A stretch of 63,673 bases of DNA from a virus. The notes below the pieces were generated by a model that worked only from the letters and a program-made list of their open reading frames with translations, did not search any database and was not told the origin of the DNA. A program made the translations under genes and the position numbers. This document shows, piece after piece, positions 1 through 8,858 of this stretch (its first letter is position 1; each line of letters opens with the position of its first letter). The stretch covers positions 1 to 63,673 of IMG/VR virus record IMGVR_UViG_3300024320_000006. One strand, given 5' to 3'.

Positions 1-1573
1 TTTTCATTCTATCACTACCTGTTCCCCATAATACAGGTTCATACTTAGGTCTCATAGCATTAAACATTTTGTCAATTGCTGCGGTATCTATAACATACAC
101 TGTCTCAATAGGATATTCCTTCATCACCTGTTTTATCATATTTACCTGCATTGTTTCATCAAATGGTCTTTTAAAACTGTCTTCTTTCTTTTTCTTTTTA
201 GCTTTAACTAAAAATATAACAGTTGGAAGTCCATTTTGTTTATGCAAATGTTCAACGACTTTAACATGTCCTAATGTGAATGGCTGAAACCTACCAACAA
301 ACATATTAACTTCTTTAGCTCCTCTTTCAGGATGGTTTACTTTTAAACCTTCGTTAATTGGATTTGTTTGTCCCTTAAGTGTATCGTTAATTTTAAATGT
401 TTTAAAATCCATTACACTATCTTCCTCTACTTTTTCGTAAATTCTTGCTTCAATCTTTTCTATAATACCGTTTAAACTATTAAATGCATCTCCTGCTAAA
501 ACTCCATTTTCTTTCTGTCTCTTCTTTCTAAAAGTACCTAATGTTATTTTTAATAATTCTGCGACTTCTCTTGATTCATTAACAAGCCTAATAGTTTCTT
601 GATTTGTTATCATTTTTGGATTTAAATCAAATGCTTCATTGTTTGCAAACTCTGCGCTATCAAAATTCATGCCAATAAAGCTTGCTCCATTATCTTTTAT
701 AAATGAATTAAAACCTGCTGTCATTAATTCTAAATATCTCTCATCAACTTCTTTACTTTCAAGTTGTATTTCACTAAAATCAAACGCATTAAAATATTCA
801 ATAAGTTTTACTACGGTAATTTGATACGCATCCGAACTCTTTCTTTCTTCTTGTTCTTTAATTTCTTTTAATGGACTCTGTAGTTTAAAGTTCTTTAATG
901 ATTTGCCCTCTACAAAACTTACAACTAATCCATCAATGTCTTTATGAATATCATTGTTTAACATTGACTTATGAATTGACTCGTTAAATGTTGTAAATGC
1001 TCTATAAGAAAAACCAAAATCTTGTAATTCTATTTTTGCTTGCTCTCCTTGTAAGCTCAGTATATTAACTAACTTTTCCTTTTGGTGATCTGAAAGGATG
1101 CCTTCATAAACAACCTCAGGCGATTGAACTTCTAAAAGATTAGCCCATTTTTCTAAAATCTTAGGATCTCTAATTACTTTTTTAATCTGGGTTCTGTCTT
1201 CATTTAATACTTGAATATGTGTTAATATAAGACTATTTTTTGGAAGTGTATCATATTCAATGTCTACTGTCTTTTCACTAACCATATAATCAAATCCAAA
1301 TTTCCAATCACTTGGCATCTGTTGAATAGTCTCGTCTAATAATGCTTTAAAATGGCCTATACCTTTTTCATAGTAAGAAACAATTGTTCTATCTATTTTA
1401 TTAAGAGCCTGCTTATTACCTGATTTATAAAATTCTAAGAGTCTATCTTCTCTTCTTACATGAAGACTACTTGCTTGAATCTTTTCAGTAACTAAACATT
1501 TCTGTGCTAAGAGATTATTAAAATCCTCTTTTTCAACTGACTCATAATATGTTCTTAAATCCTGTAATGCCAT
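1..1573 (-). CDS. Ligase-fold plus HxGH nucleotidylyltransferase fusion, C-terminus cut by window edge
   Basis: The frame stays open through the left edge, so the C-terminus is missing. About residues 25-235 look like the covalent nucleotidyltransferase (RNA/DNA ligase) fold: EKIQASSLHVR around Lys31 at the place of motif I, FGFDYMVS near residue 90 at motif III, and DGLVVSF followed by FKLQSP near residues 212-233 at motifs IV and V. Motif I reads K-I-Q-A rather than K-x-D/N-G, so catalysis by this domain is uncertain. Near residue 425, NMFVGRFQPFTLGH is the signature of HxGH-class nucleotidylyltransferases such as NMN adenylyltransferase. The ATG at 1573 follows the upstream stop by 11 bases, making this the last visible gene of an operon of cargo candidates. 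A role in NAD or RNA-end metabolism is inference; the substrate cannot be read from the sequence. Confidence 0.7.
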   Translation of the reverse strand, partial: MALQDLRTYYESVEKEDFNNLLAQKCLVTEKIQASSLHVRREDRLLEFYKSGNKQALNKIDRTIVSYYEKGIGHFKALLDETIQQMPSDWKFGFDYMVSEKTVDIEYDTLPKNSLILTHIQVLNEDRTQIKKVIRDPKILEKWANLLEVQSPEVVYEGILSDHQKEKLVNILSLQGEQAKIELQDFGFSYRAFTTFNESIHKSMLNNDIHKDIDGLVVSFVEGKSLKNFKLQSPLKEIKEQEERKSSDAYQITVVKLIEYFNAFDFSEIQLESKEVDERYLELMTAGFNSFIKDNGASFIGMNFDSAEFANNEAFDLNPKMITNQETIRLVNESREVAELLKITLGTFRKKRQKENGVLAGDAFNSLNGIIEKIEARIYEKVEEDSVMDFKTFKINDTLKGQTNPINEGLKVNHPERGAKEVNMFVGRFQPFTLGHVKVVEHLHKQNGLPTVIFLVKAKKKKKEDSFKRPFDETMQVNMIKQVMKEYPIETVYVIDTAAIDKMFNAMRPKYEPVLWGTGSDRMK

Positions 1574-1584
1574 TTCTTATAATT

Positions 1585-3543
1585 TTATGATATTTTCTTT
1601 AACTCGTTAAATACTATATTGTGTTCTTGTAAATATGTATCGGTATTAACATAAAGTTCTCCTAACATTTTTTCATTATCAGGATCAGTTACATCAGTTA
1701 TTGTTAATAAAGTGATGTTTACCTTTTCACCTGCTCTACCTGCCCAACCTAATTGAGTATCGTTTAACCAATATTGTGAATTATGGAACTTATATGTTGG
1801 TAAATCTGGTTTATTACCATTTGGTTGAACTGTAAATGCTTGATAATGTACAAACATTTTATTACCCTTCCATGTTTGAATTCTACGATCAGCGTCTTTA
1901 ACCGTTTTAGCAGTTCTAGGCATTAAACTTTTAAAAAGCTTCATATCTACTTTATCTCTATTAGACAATACCTCGGGTTTAAAATTATTCATTGTTGATT
2001 CATTTAAGAATTCTTCAAATAGTTTAACCTTTTTCATAATATTTCTTTTATTTTCATTAGTTGGTTTTACTTTATTACCGACGTCTGGAGCCTCTCCGTG
2101 TTTTTTAATATATTTGGCCTTTGCTTCATCACTGTATTCTTCCCACCAATTTTCAGGCTCTGGTTTAGATTTATCATCTATATTTTTATTAGACTCTGCT
2201 TTTTTAAGAATGCTTTTCCAGTTTTTCATATTTTTACTTGCTGCCTTTTGGCTAGCTTTCCACATTTCAGGGTGTTTTCCTTCAGCTGCATATCCTGGGT
2301 AATTATGTTCTCTACCTGCTTCTCTATCTGCAAGTGTACCTCTTTTATACCAATCATCTTTGCCGTCTTTAGTAAGACCAAATTCTTTTGGATTTGATTT
2401 CATTTTTTCAAGCTGATCTTTCTGACCAGTCTTTGTATATAGTAATTCTAATGCGCTGTTTTTAGCAGTATCTGGATCTGTTTCTGTAATTCCTATTCCT
2501 GGTACTGCATTTCCTGTTCCTGTTCCTTCCCAATTTCCTTTAAATTCATAAGGAGGTCCAAATGGCTTACCATCTTTATCAGTTACTATCCTATCAGATT
2601 TTCCATAAGGCGTCGCTACTTCAATTTTTCCATCTTCTCTTGTAAAATATGCTACATGAAAATCTTTTGTAATTTCACGCATTTTGTCTTGAACTGTTTT
2701 ATCGTTTATTTTTCCATCCTTAATATATTTACTAGGATCTTTCATAACTGCTTCTCTACATTCTTTGGCTTTTTCTTTATCTACATAAAACTTTTCAAAT
2801 ACTTTCATTGATCTTTCTAACTTTTCATCAACTGATAATCCTTCAGCATTTGGATCTTCATCTGGCCAAGTTGATGCCATGTCGTCGGCAGTATGTGACG
2901 TTCTATTTGCTCCTCCTCCTGAATTAGAGCCAACGTGTGTAATGTTGTCTTTGCCAAAGTTTTTTATAGTGTCAGTTAAGAATTCACCTCCTGAAAATGT
3001 CCAATCACTTGTGGAAACCACTGTAGGTATATTTGTAAATTTATTCTTATCTTCTATTTTACTTTCTAAATAATTAGTCTTCGATTGATAACCTCTTTCT
3101 CTATCTTCATCTGTCCATTCATCAGTTGGCCAATAATTACTTTGTTGTTCTAATGGAATTTTTCTATTTCCATCTTCGTCTTTAGGTGTATCTACAAAAA
3201 AATCCAATATTGCCTTAGCTGGAGCCTGTTGTCCTCCATCATTTCTTCTAATATCCATGTGAATACCTTTTGGATTTTTTACCTTTGCTAAAATTTCTTC
3301 TCTATAATATTCTGCTAACACATCTCCTTGTGGGCCTGTATATCCTAAACCTACTGTCTTAATTTCATAAACATCTCCAGGTAATTTTTTAATAACTATT
3401 GGGAAATGTTTTTTACTTAATTCTTTATAACGTGCTCTCTCCTTATCGGTTAACTTTTTTGACATGTCACCTGCTTTCGCATCTAACTTCTCATATTCCT
3501 TATCTTCGTTTTCTAAAATAAATTGATTATAATTAATTATCAT
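1585..3543 (-). CDS. S41-type serine peptidase-like protein with capsid-targeting-like N-terminus
   Basis: 652 residues. The N-terminus MIINYNQFILE resembles the T4 internal-protein targeting sequence, with ILE as a possible prohead-protease cut site. Residues 92-104 (GIHMDIRRNDGG) and 180-212 (TFSGGEF with Ser184, then HVGSNSGGGANR) match the core of C-terminal-processing/tricorn (S41) peptidases, where the Ser of T-x-S-x-x-E is the nucleophile. The remainder, to about residue 500, is hydrophilic and lysine-rich. At residue 503 a second methionine (ATG at 2037) opens MKKVKLFEEFLNE, another targeting-like sequence, followed by a 150-residue unrecognised domain; this looks like a fusion of two cargo proteins or an internal start. 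It is 7 bases downstream of the nucleotidyltransferase gene. A protease delivered with the DNA is inference; the S41 assignment is by motif only. Confidence 0.7.
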   Translation of the reverse strand: MIINYNQFILENEDKEYEKLDAKAGDMSKKLTDKERARYKELSKKHFPIVIKKLPGDVYEIKTVGLGYTGPQGDVLAEYYREEILAKVKNPKGIHMDIRRNDGGQQAPAKAILDFFVDTPKDEDGNRKIPLEQQSNYWPTDEWTDEDRERGYQSKTNYLESKIEDKNKFTNIPTVVSTSDWTFSGGEFLTDTIKNFGKDNITHVGSNSGGGANRTSHTADDMASTWPDEDPNAEGLSVDEKLERSMKVFEKFYVDKEKAKECREAVMKDPSKYIKDGKINDKTVQDKMREITKDFHVAYFTREDGKIEVATPYGKSDRIVTDKDGKPFGPPYEFKGNWEGTGTGNAVPGIGITETDPDTAKNSALELLYTKTGQKDQLEKMKSNPKEFGLTKDGKDDWYKRGTLADREAGREHNYPGYAAEGKHPEMWKASQKAASKNMKNWKSILKKAESNKNIDDKSKPEPENWWEEYSDEAKAKYIKKHGEAPDVGNKVKPTNENKRNIMKKVKLFEEFLNESTMNNFKPEVLSNRDKVDMKLFKSLMPRTAKTVKDADRRIQTWKGNKMFVHYQAFTVQPNGNKPDLPTYKFHNSQYWLNDTQLGWAGRAGEKVNITLLTITDVTDPDNEKMLGELYVNTDTYLQEHNIVFNELKKIS

Positions 3544-3550
3544 AGTATAT

Positions 3551-4816
3551 TTATCTTCCGTATTTTATGATGCCCATAAGCTGATTAATTGCAGCAAATG
3601 TGCCGGTAAGTTTCATAATCTTACCTTTATATTTAAAGACTATTCCCTCAGTTGGTACAATACCTTCGATACCTCCAATACTTTCTAATCTTTCTAATTC
3701 AGCTTCGATTTTAGCAACTTGCTTTAAGTCACCGTTAAGTTTAACGTCAGCTGCTGCCTTTCTAATTTTAGCATGTAAGTTTTTCTTTTCTAAATCAGGA
3801 TTTGCAGCAACAAAATTACTTGCATTTAATAATACATCTTTTCCTAACTCTAAAAATAAGTTTTCAAATGGTAAAATATTCTGCTTATACTTTTTACCTT
3901 TTATCTTATCAAACTCTTTGATTTTTTTCATTTGTTCGGGAGTAGCAATCTTTTTCATAGCAACCATATTCATAGTTTGCTTGTCATTGTATGCCCATCT
4001 TAAAAATAAACCTTCTTTTAAATCACTTGAAATATCTGCAAAATCTTTTTCAATTTCTCTTCTCCACCATGCTTCATGATACATTTTAACTTCGTCACCG
4101 TCTGATAAATTAAACTCATCTCTTAAGTCATTTAATTTACTGTGATAATAACTTTGTCTCTTTTCAAAATCTATGTTTTTCTGAAGTTTAAGTATTTGTG
4201 GAGGAATAATTGTAAATGTCTTTTGTACATCTGCCTCTATACCTTTAAGAAGTCTTGCAAGTTTTGCACCTGTTTGCTGTGACATGTTAACTATATTACC
4301 TTTGCCATCAGTTTCTGCCATGCCGTGAAATTGAATAACATCTCTGTCATAATTAATCACATTAGGGTTCTTAGAATAAATTAACTCCATATTAAGAAAG
4401 TTTTGTCCATTGTTAAATTCTTGGTGATCGCTTAAACTTAATAATGCAGCTTCTAAATCTGTTGCAGCATAGATAAAAGTATCTTCTACTAGTTTTGATG
4501 CATGGCCCGTGAACATTTTAATAACTCCATCTAAAGATACAGGTGCCATTAGTTGCCCTTTGTTTCTTGAGAAAAGAACTTGACCATCCTTTACTGTAAC
4601 AAAGAAGTTTTGACCATCTGTTTTTTCAGTAGGTCCTTCTTCAAAATGTATTTCACCTTGTAATGAATTTGTAACAATGGTTTTAAAATCTTGGAAAGTT
4701 AAATCATTATAGTCAAAGGGATGAGGCATGTGGCCTGCAGCTCCTCCTTCTAAAATCAAATTACCCTCTACTATCTGAGCCTTTTCGACTAGAAATTGTT
4801 CGTAAGTTAATAACAT
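3551..4816 (-). CDS. Covalent nucleotidyltransferase (RNA/DNA ligase-like), KTDG motif, with targeting-like N-terminus
   Basis: 421 residues. Lys65 lies in EKTDGQNF, the K-x-D-G motif I of ATP-dependent RNA/DNA ligases and capping enzymes, in which the Lys carries AMP or GMP. A motif-III-like segment FLNMELIY follows, and EGIVFK (390-395) with KLTG (402-405) fit motifs IV and V near the very C-terminus. No OB-fold or other C-terminal domain follows, so it is a minimal catalytic domain as in Rnl2-like ligases or the uncharacterised ligase-like proteins of marine T4-like phages. The N-terminus MLLTYEQFLVE resembles the T4 capsid-targeting sequence with LVE as the possible cut site. It sits between a scaffold-like gene and the S41-like gene. 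Whether it joins RNA, DNA or modifies protein cannot be told. Confidence 0.72.
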   Translation of the reverse strand: MLLTYEQFLVEKAQIVEGNLILEGGAAGHMPHPFDYNDLTFQDFKTIVTNSLQGEIHFEEGPTEKTDGQNFFVTVKDGQVLFSRNKGQLMAPVSLDGVIKMFTGHASKLVEDTFIYAATDLEAALLSLSDHQEFNNGQNFLNMELIYSKNPNVINYDRDVIQFHGMAETDGKGNIVNMSQQTGAKLARLLKGIEADVQKTFTIIPPQILKLQKNIDFEKRQSYYHSKLNDLRDEFNLSDGDEVKMYHEAWWRREIEKDFADISSDLKEGLFLRWAYNDKQTMNMVAMKKIATPEQMKKIKEFDKIKGKKYKQNILPFENLFLELGKDVLLNASNFVAANPDLEKKNLHAKIRKAAADVKLNGDLKQVAKIEAELERLESIGGIEGIVPTEGIVFKYKGKIMKLTGTFAAINQLMGIIKYGR

Positions 4817-4831
4817 GTCTATATTTTATTT

Positions 4832-5566
4832 TTATCCTAAAGATGATTGTAACATTCCTACAGCAGCTCCATAGTCTCCATCAGCTTTCTTTAACATTCC
4901 TTCAGCAGCTTCTTTAGCTTTAGCCTCGTCAAAATCATCACCGAATGCTTCTTTATACATTGTCATAGCCATCTCCATAAAATCTTCATCAGACTTAACT
5001 TCAGCTTCTTCAACTTTAGATTCTTCTAGTACATCTGCCTTTACGATTAAGTAATAAGGACCTCTACTAGAACCTACTACTCTACCTTGATCGGAATTAA
5101 TAACCGTTGAATCAGGTACAGATATAACATTTGATTTATTTTCATCAATCCATTTAGCTCTAGTAGTGGAGCTATTAAAAGATATTAATGGATTACCATC
5201 TACTGTTTTTTGTGTATTTACATATTTAGCTCTAGCTTCGGTAACTGTTGATTCTTCTACTTTGTAAGTTTCTCCGCCTACTTTAAATTCTTCTTTATCT
5301 TCTTCTTTTGCTTTTTTAACAGCTGCTCCAAATGCATTACCTTCAGTTTCTACCTCATCAGTTTCTCCAACTAATTTAGCAAAAAATTCAGTTCTTTGTT
5401 CTTCAGCTATTTCAGCAACAGTGGTTACTTCATACTCAGCTAATAAGTCAGCAAATCTTTGAGCTTCAGTTGTTCTCTTTGTAGACGCTTCTTCTTTTAT
5501 CTTAGTGTCTATTGCTGCTTTTCTAGTTTCAGAAAATGTAGCAAATGATTGAATTTGTGTTTCCAT
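4832..5566 (-). CDS. Acidic, helical prohead-core-like or internal protein
   Basis: 244 residues, very rich in Glu, Lys and Ala and predicted to be mostly helical. The start METQIQSFATFSE has the aromatic spacing of the targeting-like sequences but is not a clean match. The middle contains a repeat-like GNAFGAAVKKAKEE and VGGETYKVEES, and the C-terminus (about 190-244) is an acidic helix pair, DFMEMAMTMYKEAFGDDF onward. The composition suits a scaffold or prohead core component, or an internal protein; no enzyme motif is visible. It is the first gene of the left operon, with a GATATATAA promoter-like motif 33 bases before its ATG. The function is inference. Confidence 0.6.
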   Translation of the reverse strand: METQIQSFATFSETRKAAIDTKIKEEASTKRTTEAQRFADLLAEYEVTTVAEIAEEQRTEFFAKLVGETDEVETEGNAFGAAVKKAKEEDKEEFKVGGETYKVEESTVTEARAKYVNTQKTVDGNPLISFNSSTTRAKWIDENKSNVISVPDSTVINSDQGRVVGSSRGPYYLIVKADVLEESKVEEAEVKSDEDFMEMAMTMYKEAFGDDFDEAKAKEAAEGMLKKADGDYGAAVGMLQSSLG

Positions 5567-5598
5567 TTTTATTATGTTTTTTTATTACTATATTATAA

Positions 5599-5607
5599 TT
5601 ATATATC
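5599..5607 (-). promoter_or_regulatory. GATATATAA late-promoter-like motif
   Basis: Minus-strand GATATATAA begins at 5607 and ends 33 bases before the ATG at 5566. The same 9-mer recurs before several other minus-strand operons and resembles the T4 late promoter TATAAATA. It would drive the left operon of four genes. Confidence 0.5.
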
Positions 5608-5617
5608 ACCTTAAATA

Positions 5618-7117
5618 TCACTCAAATTGAAATTTCTTTACACTGTACTCAAACTGTTGTTCTTTGTATATTGATTGTCTTGCTTTAGAGTGTTTCATTA
5701 AATAATTACTCCATTCTGTAGTGGCCAAATCATCTACAAAGTCTATAATAAGAACACTACTTTTAGAGTGATGTTGTCTTAATCCTCTACCAATTGATTG
5801 TCTAATAATAACCTCAGACTTAAAACTTTCTGTAAAAAAGATATTGTGAATTTTTTTAATTGATATACCTGTAGAGAATGTACCATAACTTGCAACGATT
5901 GCAACCTCATCTCCAGCTTCCATCTTTTTCTTATACTCTTCTCTAATATCCTTGTCTGTGCCGCCATCTACATAATAGACCGCTTTATTACTTTCTTGTC
6001 TAAGTTTTTCATAAACCTTTTTTCCATGTTCAATCCTATGAAAAAGTACAAGACTATTTCTTGGTATTTTACCAATAACCTTACATATAAAATTTAATCT
6101 TGGTTCTGAATTAATTATGTAGTTTTGTTCTAATTGAAATAAGTCCTTGTTTTCATATCTGTTTTGAGCCATTTCTGTAAAGGCATTCTTAGCACTTTCA
6201 GGTGCATAATCCATTTCAATTACTTTAACCTTACAATTTGCTATATACCCCTCTTGTTGTAAGAAACTAGCACTCACCTCACTGATTAGTGGACCTGTAT
6301 AAGCCATCAATGTTAAACGATCTAATGTGCCGTCTTTAGGAATTGTACCTGAAAGACCATATCTATATTCTGCGTTTACACATTTCTGTAAGATTGTTTT
6401 AATAGATTGGCTTTTCATTTTGTGACACTCATCAATTATAACAGCATCAAACTGATCAAAATATTCTTGCTTCTTTTTAACGAGAGATTGATATGTACCT
6501 ATCACTACATTTCTACCATCTCTAATCTTTTTACCACTAAATATTTGTTGAATTTTTATATTAACCCTATTTGCATAATTATAGTCTGAAAAATCTTCAG
6601 TTGCTTGAACAACCAATGAAACATTAGGTACAATGAATAAAATCTTCTTTGCCTTTTCTTGTTCTAATAAATAAGCAACTGTAAGGAAACTAATTAATGT
6701 CTTTCCTGCAGACGTAGCAAGTTCACTAAGACACTTTCTAAACTTAAGGATATTATACGCAGCTTCTATTTGATAGTCCCTAGGAGTTATCTCTGAACCT
6801 TCAAAGAAGGCCAAAGCCCACTTCTCAAAATAAGATGCTGTAACATTCTTATCAAACAGCTCTTTAACGCCATTAATATTAAGTTCAAATCTATATTCTT
6901 TACAAACATTATAAACATATCTCCATAAACCTGCCGGAATCCACTTATTATCTTTAAAATATGAAATGTACCCATCCCATATTCCTTTTTTTACTAGAGG
7001 ATTAAATCTCCAGCTGTCGATTCTTTTAGTTAGTGATATGTTTAGTTGTTCAAGTTCAAGCTCAGATGCTTCATCAACTCTTAAATATTGTTTATTCTCT
7101 GTGAGAGTAAGCTCCAT
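5618..7117 (-). CDS. uvsW: UvsW-type superfamily 2 helicase
   Basis: 499 residues, the length of T4 UvsW (about 503). About residues 1-105 form an N-terminal domain before the helicase core. TSAGKT with Lys139 is Walker A, DECHK at 229-233 is motif II, LSGTI is motif III, and the second RecA domain ends in QSIGRGLRQ (motif VI). In T4, UvsW unwinds R-loops and branched DNA, turning off origin replication in favour of recombination-dependent replication. The gene is immediately downstream of the UvsY-like gene, matching the T4 uvsW-uvsY neighbourhood, which supports the identification over a generic SF2 helicase. Confidence 0.93.
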   Translation of the reverse strand: MELTLTENKQYLRVDEASELELEQLNISLTKRIDSWRFNPLVKKGIWDGYISYFKDNKWIPAGLWRYVYNVCKEYRFELNINGVKELFDKNVTASYFEKWALAFFEGSEITPRDYQIEAAYNILKFRKCLSELATSAGKTLISFLTVAYLLEQEKAKKILFIVPNVSLVVQATEDFSDYNYANRVNIKIQQIFSGKKIRDGRNVVIGTYQSLVKKKQEYFDQFDAVIIDECHKMKSQSIKTILQKCVNAEYRYGLSGTIPKDGTLDRLTLMAYTGPLISEVSASFLQQEGYIANCKVKVIEMDYAPESAKNAFTEMAQNRYENKDLFQLEQNYIINSEPRLNFICKVIGKIPRNSLVLFHRIEHGKKVYEKLRQESNKAVYYVDGGTDKDIREEYKKKMEAGDEVAIVASYGTFSTGISIKKIHNIFFTESFKSEVIIRQSIGRGLRQHHSKSSVLIIDFVDDLATTEWSNYLMKHSKARQSIYKEQQFEYSVKKFQFE

Positions 7118-7133
7118 TCATTCAACATAATTT

Positions 7134-7577
7134 TTAAACGAGATCTTTAATTGCAAGTCTATTACGTACTGCAAATCCCATATTATCGAGAGTCTTTATT
7201 GATTCTCTATAAAATTCAACTTGATTTTCTAACTGAGATAAAATCATTTTATCATCTGCTAATTCAGCTTCTAAAAATTGTGCTTTTATTTTATCAGTTA
7301 ATTTATAATCATAGTTGTAATATCTTATCCAAGCCTCTTTCCATTTAATGTCGACTTGTTTTTTCTGCTCTTTTGTTTTAAGCTGTACATACATTAACTG
7401 TTCTACCATTAATTGTCTTGTATGTAAAATATCACCGATAACAATTTCCATTCCACTTAATGTCTTAATACCATGTGCAAGTGCAGTTATCTTTTTAGTC
7501 CATCTTTCTCTCTGTACTCCTAACTTTTCATCTAACTTTAATATCTTACTTGCCTTTGTGTCTTTTTGTTGTTCCAT
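7134..7577 (-). CDS. uvsY: UvsY-like recombination mediator
   Basis: 147 residues (T4 UvsY has 137), all-helical and charged. The C-terminal part runs KWKEAWIRYYNYDY, then a LADDKMIL segment, then MGFAVRNRLAIKDL, which parallels T4 UvsY (ARLDYYSG, LSADKDVL, RGFAIKHIQDMRAF) in order and spacing. UvsY loads the UvsX recombinase onto gp32-coated single strands. The position directly upstream of UvsW, as in T4, is the strongest support because the sequence similarity is low. Its stop is followed 17 bases later by the uvsW ATG. UvsX itself is not in the window. Confidence 0.75.
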   Translation of the reverse strand: MEQQKDTKASKILKLDEKLGVQRERWTKKITALAHGIKTLSGMEIVIGDILHTRQLMVEQLMYVQLKTKEQKKQVDIKWKEAWIRYYNYDYKLTDKIKAQFLEAELADDKMILSQLENQVEFYRESIKTLDNMGFAVRNRLAIKDLV

Positions 7578-7783
7578 TAAAATAGTCCTTTCTTATTACT
7601 TTTACTTTTTATAAACGTCGATGTAGTCAATTTCTTTTTAAATTTAGGTTGACTCATCTTAATACCTTTACCTTCAAAATCTTCTTTGTTAAATTTAAAA
7701 TCTAACATTTTCTTTAAATTTTTAAACCTGTTTTTATCTCTATAAAACTTGTCTAATTCCTCATCCATATCTATATCAAACAT
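7577..7783 (-). CDS. Small basic protein of unknown function
   Basis: 68 residues, with an acidic N-terminal start (MFDIDMDEELDKFY) and a strongly basic, lysine-rich remainder (KFKKKLTTSTFIKSKSNKK). It overlaps the primase stop region by 8 bases and its stop overlaps the uvsY start, so it is translationally coupled inside the replication operon. No family is recognised; its charge suggests nucleic-acid or protein contact in the replisome, which is inference. Confidence 0.6.
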   Translation of the reverse strand: MFDIDMDEELDKFYRDKNRFKNLKKMLDFKFNKEDFEGKGIKMSQPKFKKKLTTSTFIKSKSNKKGLF

Positions 7784-8858
7784 ATCTCATATCAAGTTTA
7801 TCGTTAGTAAAATAATCATCTAACTCTGACAGAGATAACTTTATTTTTTCATTATAACAAACCTTTACAAGGTCGTTTAAATCTTTTATAGTATATTTAT
7901 CCATTTTTTTATCCTTTAGATATTTAGTCCACATAAATACCTTTTTACCTGATTTAAGTTTTTCAATGGATTTTTTGAGGCCGGCTTCATCATTATCTAA
8001 CATATATCGACTACTATCAATATAGTCTAATTTAGTAGTATCTCTTCCAACTGTACATAATGCAATTGAGTTTCTCATAAACATTGCATCTAATGGGCCT
8101 TCGAATATTGTAACTGGATTTTGGAAATTAACCTTTAATGCTCCAAACAATGTAGACACGTTATTAAATTGTTGGCGAGTCATCTCGTCCATTTCAATAG
8201 GTTTATTGAGTATGGCTTCATGTATTTTACTTAGATCATATGTTAAGTATCTAGATCCATGCCCTTTCATTCTTCTACACTGTGCACCTATAATTTTATT
8301 ATTATTGGATTTATTTAAAATCCAAAGTCTTTGATCTCTTGGATTAAATAAAAAGCTATCTAGTTTTTTGTGTAAGAGCCTTTCCTTTAATTTAAACCAT
8401 ATCCAATCCCCGATTTGAATAGGCTTTGCTCCAGTTGCTTTTGAAAAGTCTTCTATTTCAATTGAAAGCTCTAATATTTTTTCATATACAAATGGTGTAA
8501 ATTTTTCAGAAGTGTCTTTAACCTGTGTATTTGTCTTAATATAATCTATTAGAGTAATAGCGTCCATTTTATCTGGCAGTTGAATACCGAAATCTTTTAA
8601 GAAAGAATAAAAGTTAGTGTGGTAGTCACAGTTAAAACAATAATAACCTAAGTTATTCCAAAAGACGTTGCCTCTTTTAGCATTTTCATCTTTGTGAGAA
8701 TCACCGCAATAGGGACATGCCAGGTTTAATCTACCTGACATGTCCTTTATCATTTGCTTATTGCGATTAGAGTGGGTTTTTACAACTACTTCTTTGACTA
8801 GTGTTTTTACCTTCTCTCTTAGTTCTAATGTTAATTCTATATTAGAGTTCGAGATCAT
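7776..8858 (-). CDS. 61: DNA primase, T4 gp61/DnaG type
   Basis: 360 residues (T4 gp61 has 342). The N-terminal zinc-binding domain has Cys48-x2-Cys51 and Cys74-x2-Cys77 (ACPYCGDS, YYCFNCDYH), the CHC2-type pattern of DnaG primases. A TOPRIM-like region follows with FEGPLDAMF and LDNDEAG carrying the expected acidic residues. Primases of this type make RNA primers for lagging-strand synthesis together with the replicative helicase (gp41 in T4), which is not in this window. The start overlaps the end of the gp32-like gene by 17 bases, as in tightly packed replication operons. Confidence 0.92.
   Translation of the reverse strand: MISNSNIELTLELREKVKTLVKEVVVKTHSNRNKQMIKDMSGRLNLACPYCGDSHKDENAKRGNVFWNNLGYYCFNCDYHTNFYSFLKDFGIQLPDKMDAITLIDYIKTNTQVKDTSEKFTPFVYEKILELSIEIEDFSKATGAKPIQIGDWIWFKLKERLLHKKLDSFLFNPRDQRLWILNKSNNNKIIGAQCRRMKGHGSRYLTYDLSKIHEAILNKPIEMDEMTRQQFNNVSTLFGALKVNFQNPVTIFEGPLDAMFMRNSIALCTVGRDTTKLDYIDSSRYMLDNDEAGLKKSIEKLKSGKKVFMWTKYLKDKKMDKYTIKDLNDLVKVCYNEKIKLSLSELDDYFTNDKLDMRYV

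Noticed and set aside
3600-4079. Plus-strand ORF of 159 residues
   Set aside because: Entirely antisense to the nucleotidyltransferase gene with strong motifs; hydrophobic composition is typical of antisense AT-rich frames.
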